From the NCBI GenBank assembly GCA_903834925.1, contig CAILLA010000233.1, positions 1 to 64,000 of the forward strand: a stretch of 64,000 bases of DNA, in the 5' to 3' direction. Source of the DNA: an uncultured Schlesneria sp. (GTDB lineage: Bacteria > Planctomycetota > Planctomycetia > Planctomycetales > Planctomycetaceae). Positions within the stretch are counted from its first letter, which is position 1; each line of letters begins with the position of its first letter. Made by a program: the position numbers and the translations under genes. Shown here in pieces: positions 63,491 through 64,000 of the stretch. The notes beneath the pieces were generated by a model. It ran no database searches and had not been told where the DNA came from. It was given only the letters and a program-made list of their open reading frames with translations.

Positions 63491-64000
63491 CGTTCACCTC
63501 TTCTTCGCCTAAATCGATCCAAACCTTGACGCCAATTGTACCCATCGTCGTTCTGGCGACTGCCAGCCCGTAATCAATCCGCTTCCGTAATGTTGATAGT
63601 GGAATCGAACCACGTGCAGCCTTCTCCGTACGGGACATTTCAGCCCCGCCAAGACGACCAGACAGCTCAATCTTCACTCCGTCAACACCCGCTTCCATCG
63701 ATTGATCAAGCGATCGCTTGATCACCTTCCGGAAACTTCCTCGCTTCACCAGCTGCTGGGCAATATCCTCAGCGACAAGGATTGCACTTCGAGCCGGCTG
63801 GCCAATTTCTACGATCTTCAGGTCCATGTGACGACCTGTCAGATCTTCGAGTTCACCCTTCAATCGGTCGACTTCCTGACCCTTGCGACCAATGATAATC
63901 CCTGGCCGTGCTGTATGCACGTGACAGATTACCTGATCGCGAGTTCTCTCAATCTCAACCTTATGTATCGCAGCAAATTCGTATCGCTTCTTAACGAACG
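63429..64000 (-). CDS. rpsC: 30S ribosomal protein S3 (5' end beyond window)
   Basis: C-terminal part of S3, about 190 codons; the start lies outside the window. The KH-domain end TARPGIIIGRKGQEVDRLK is present, preceded by KKRYEFAAIHKVEIERTRDQ, and the C-terminal domain has GVDGVKIELSGRLGGAEMSRTEKAARGSIPLSTLRKRIDYG (read in parts). The tail after IDLGEEE is longer than usual and Arg/Lys/Gln-rich, and overlaps the start of rplP. Confidence 0.95.
   Translation of the reverse strand, partial: FVKKRYEFAAIHKVEIERTRDQVICHVHTARPGIIIGRKGQEVDRLKGELEDLTGRHMDLKIVEIGQPARSAILVAEDIAQQLVKRGSFRKVIKRSLDQSMEAGVDGVKIELSGRLGGAEMSRTEKAARGSIPLSTLRKRIDYGLAVARTTMGTIGVKVWIDLGEEEVNDGTHAQAGQASQRAKRTRKR

Overview
The window reads as chromosomal DNA of a Planctomycetota bacterium (Planctomycetales type; genus not determinable by eye). 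The signature families are two DUF1501 + PSD1 (cytochrome c/DUF1549/DUF1553) sets, two DUF1559 prepilin-type proteins, a DUF1080 protein, large BatA/VWA-type membrane proteins, and a formyltransferase of tetrahydromethanopterin C1 metabolism. No rRNA, tRNA, CRISPR array, prophage or complete insertion sequence was recognised.

Layout. 0.1-2.5 kb: a DUF202 membrane protein, a secreted Tyr/Gly-rich protein and an Rpn-type PD-(D/E)XK protein with a 12-bp tandem repeat. 2.8-8.8 kb (minus): PSD1 protein, DUF1501 protein, then an AstE/ASPA-like zinc hydrolase. 8.9-12.4 kb (minus): cytochrome P450, SlyX-like protein, LarB and a standalone NAD(P)HX dehydratase whose start overlaps the end of larB. 12.5-18.3 kb (plus): asd and lysA (diaminopimelate/lysine pathway), a sarcosine oxidase-like flavoprotein, a methyltransferase and an exported choloylglycine hydrolase-family protein. 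18.6-28.1 kb (minus): an exported unknown protein, then three very large membrane proteins, two with VWA MIDAS motifs, forming a Bat-like cluster. 28.5-38 kb: a cNMP-binding/FHA protein, a Tat-exported molybdopterin oxidoreductase, DUF1080, a 59-aa membrane protein, an SMP-30 fusion, Ftr next to 5-formyl-THF cyclo-ligase, and a divergent UvrA. 38-53.5 kb: DUF1559, DUF1501, PSD1, dnaB, a CPBP protease, a GDSL hydrolase, a second DUF1559 and a PQQ-propeller membrane protein. 53.5-64 kb (minus): a phosphate acyltransferase, a strong terminator, then the 3' part of the S10-spc-alpha ribosomal protein locus from rpsC to rplQ, running off the right edge.

The ribosomal locus keeps the usual order but lacks rpmD, adk/map/infA and rpsD at their common positions. 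Ribosomal protein L17 carries extra internal segments.

The most unusual DNA-level signal is a set of palindromic elements of about 60-165 bp. They lie between genes, extend apparent reading frames upstream of several genes, flank dnaB as near-identical direct repeats, form the 3' end of one small gene, and in one case sit in frame inside the uvrA-like gene.
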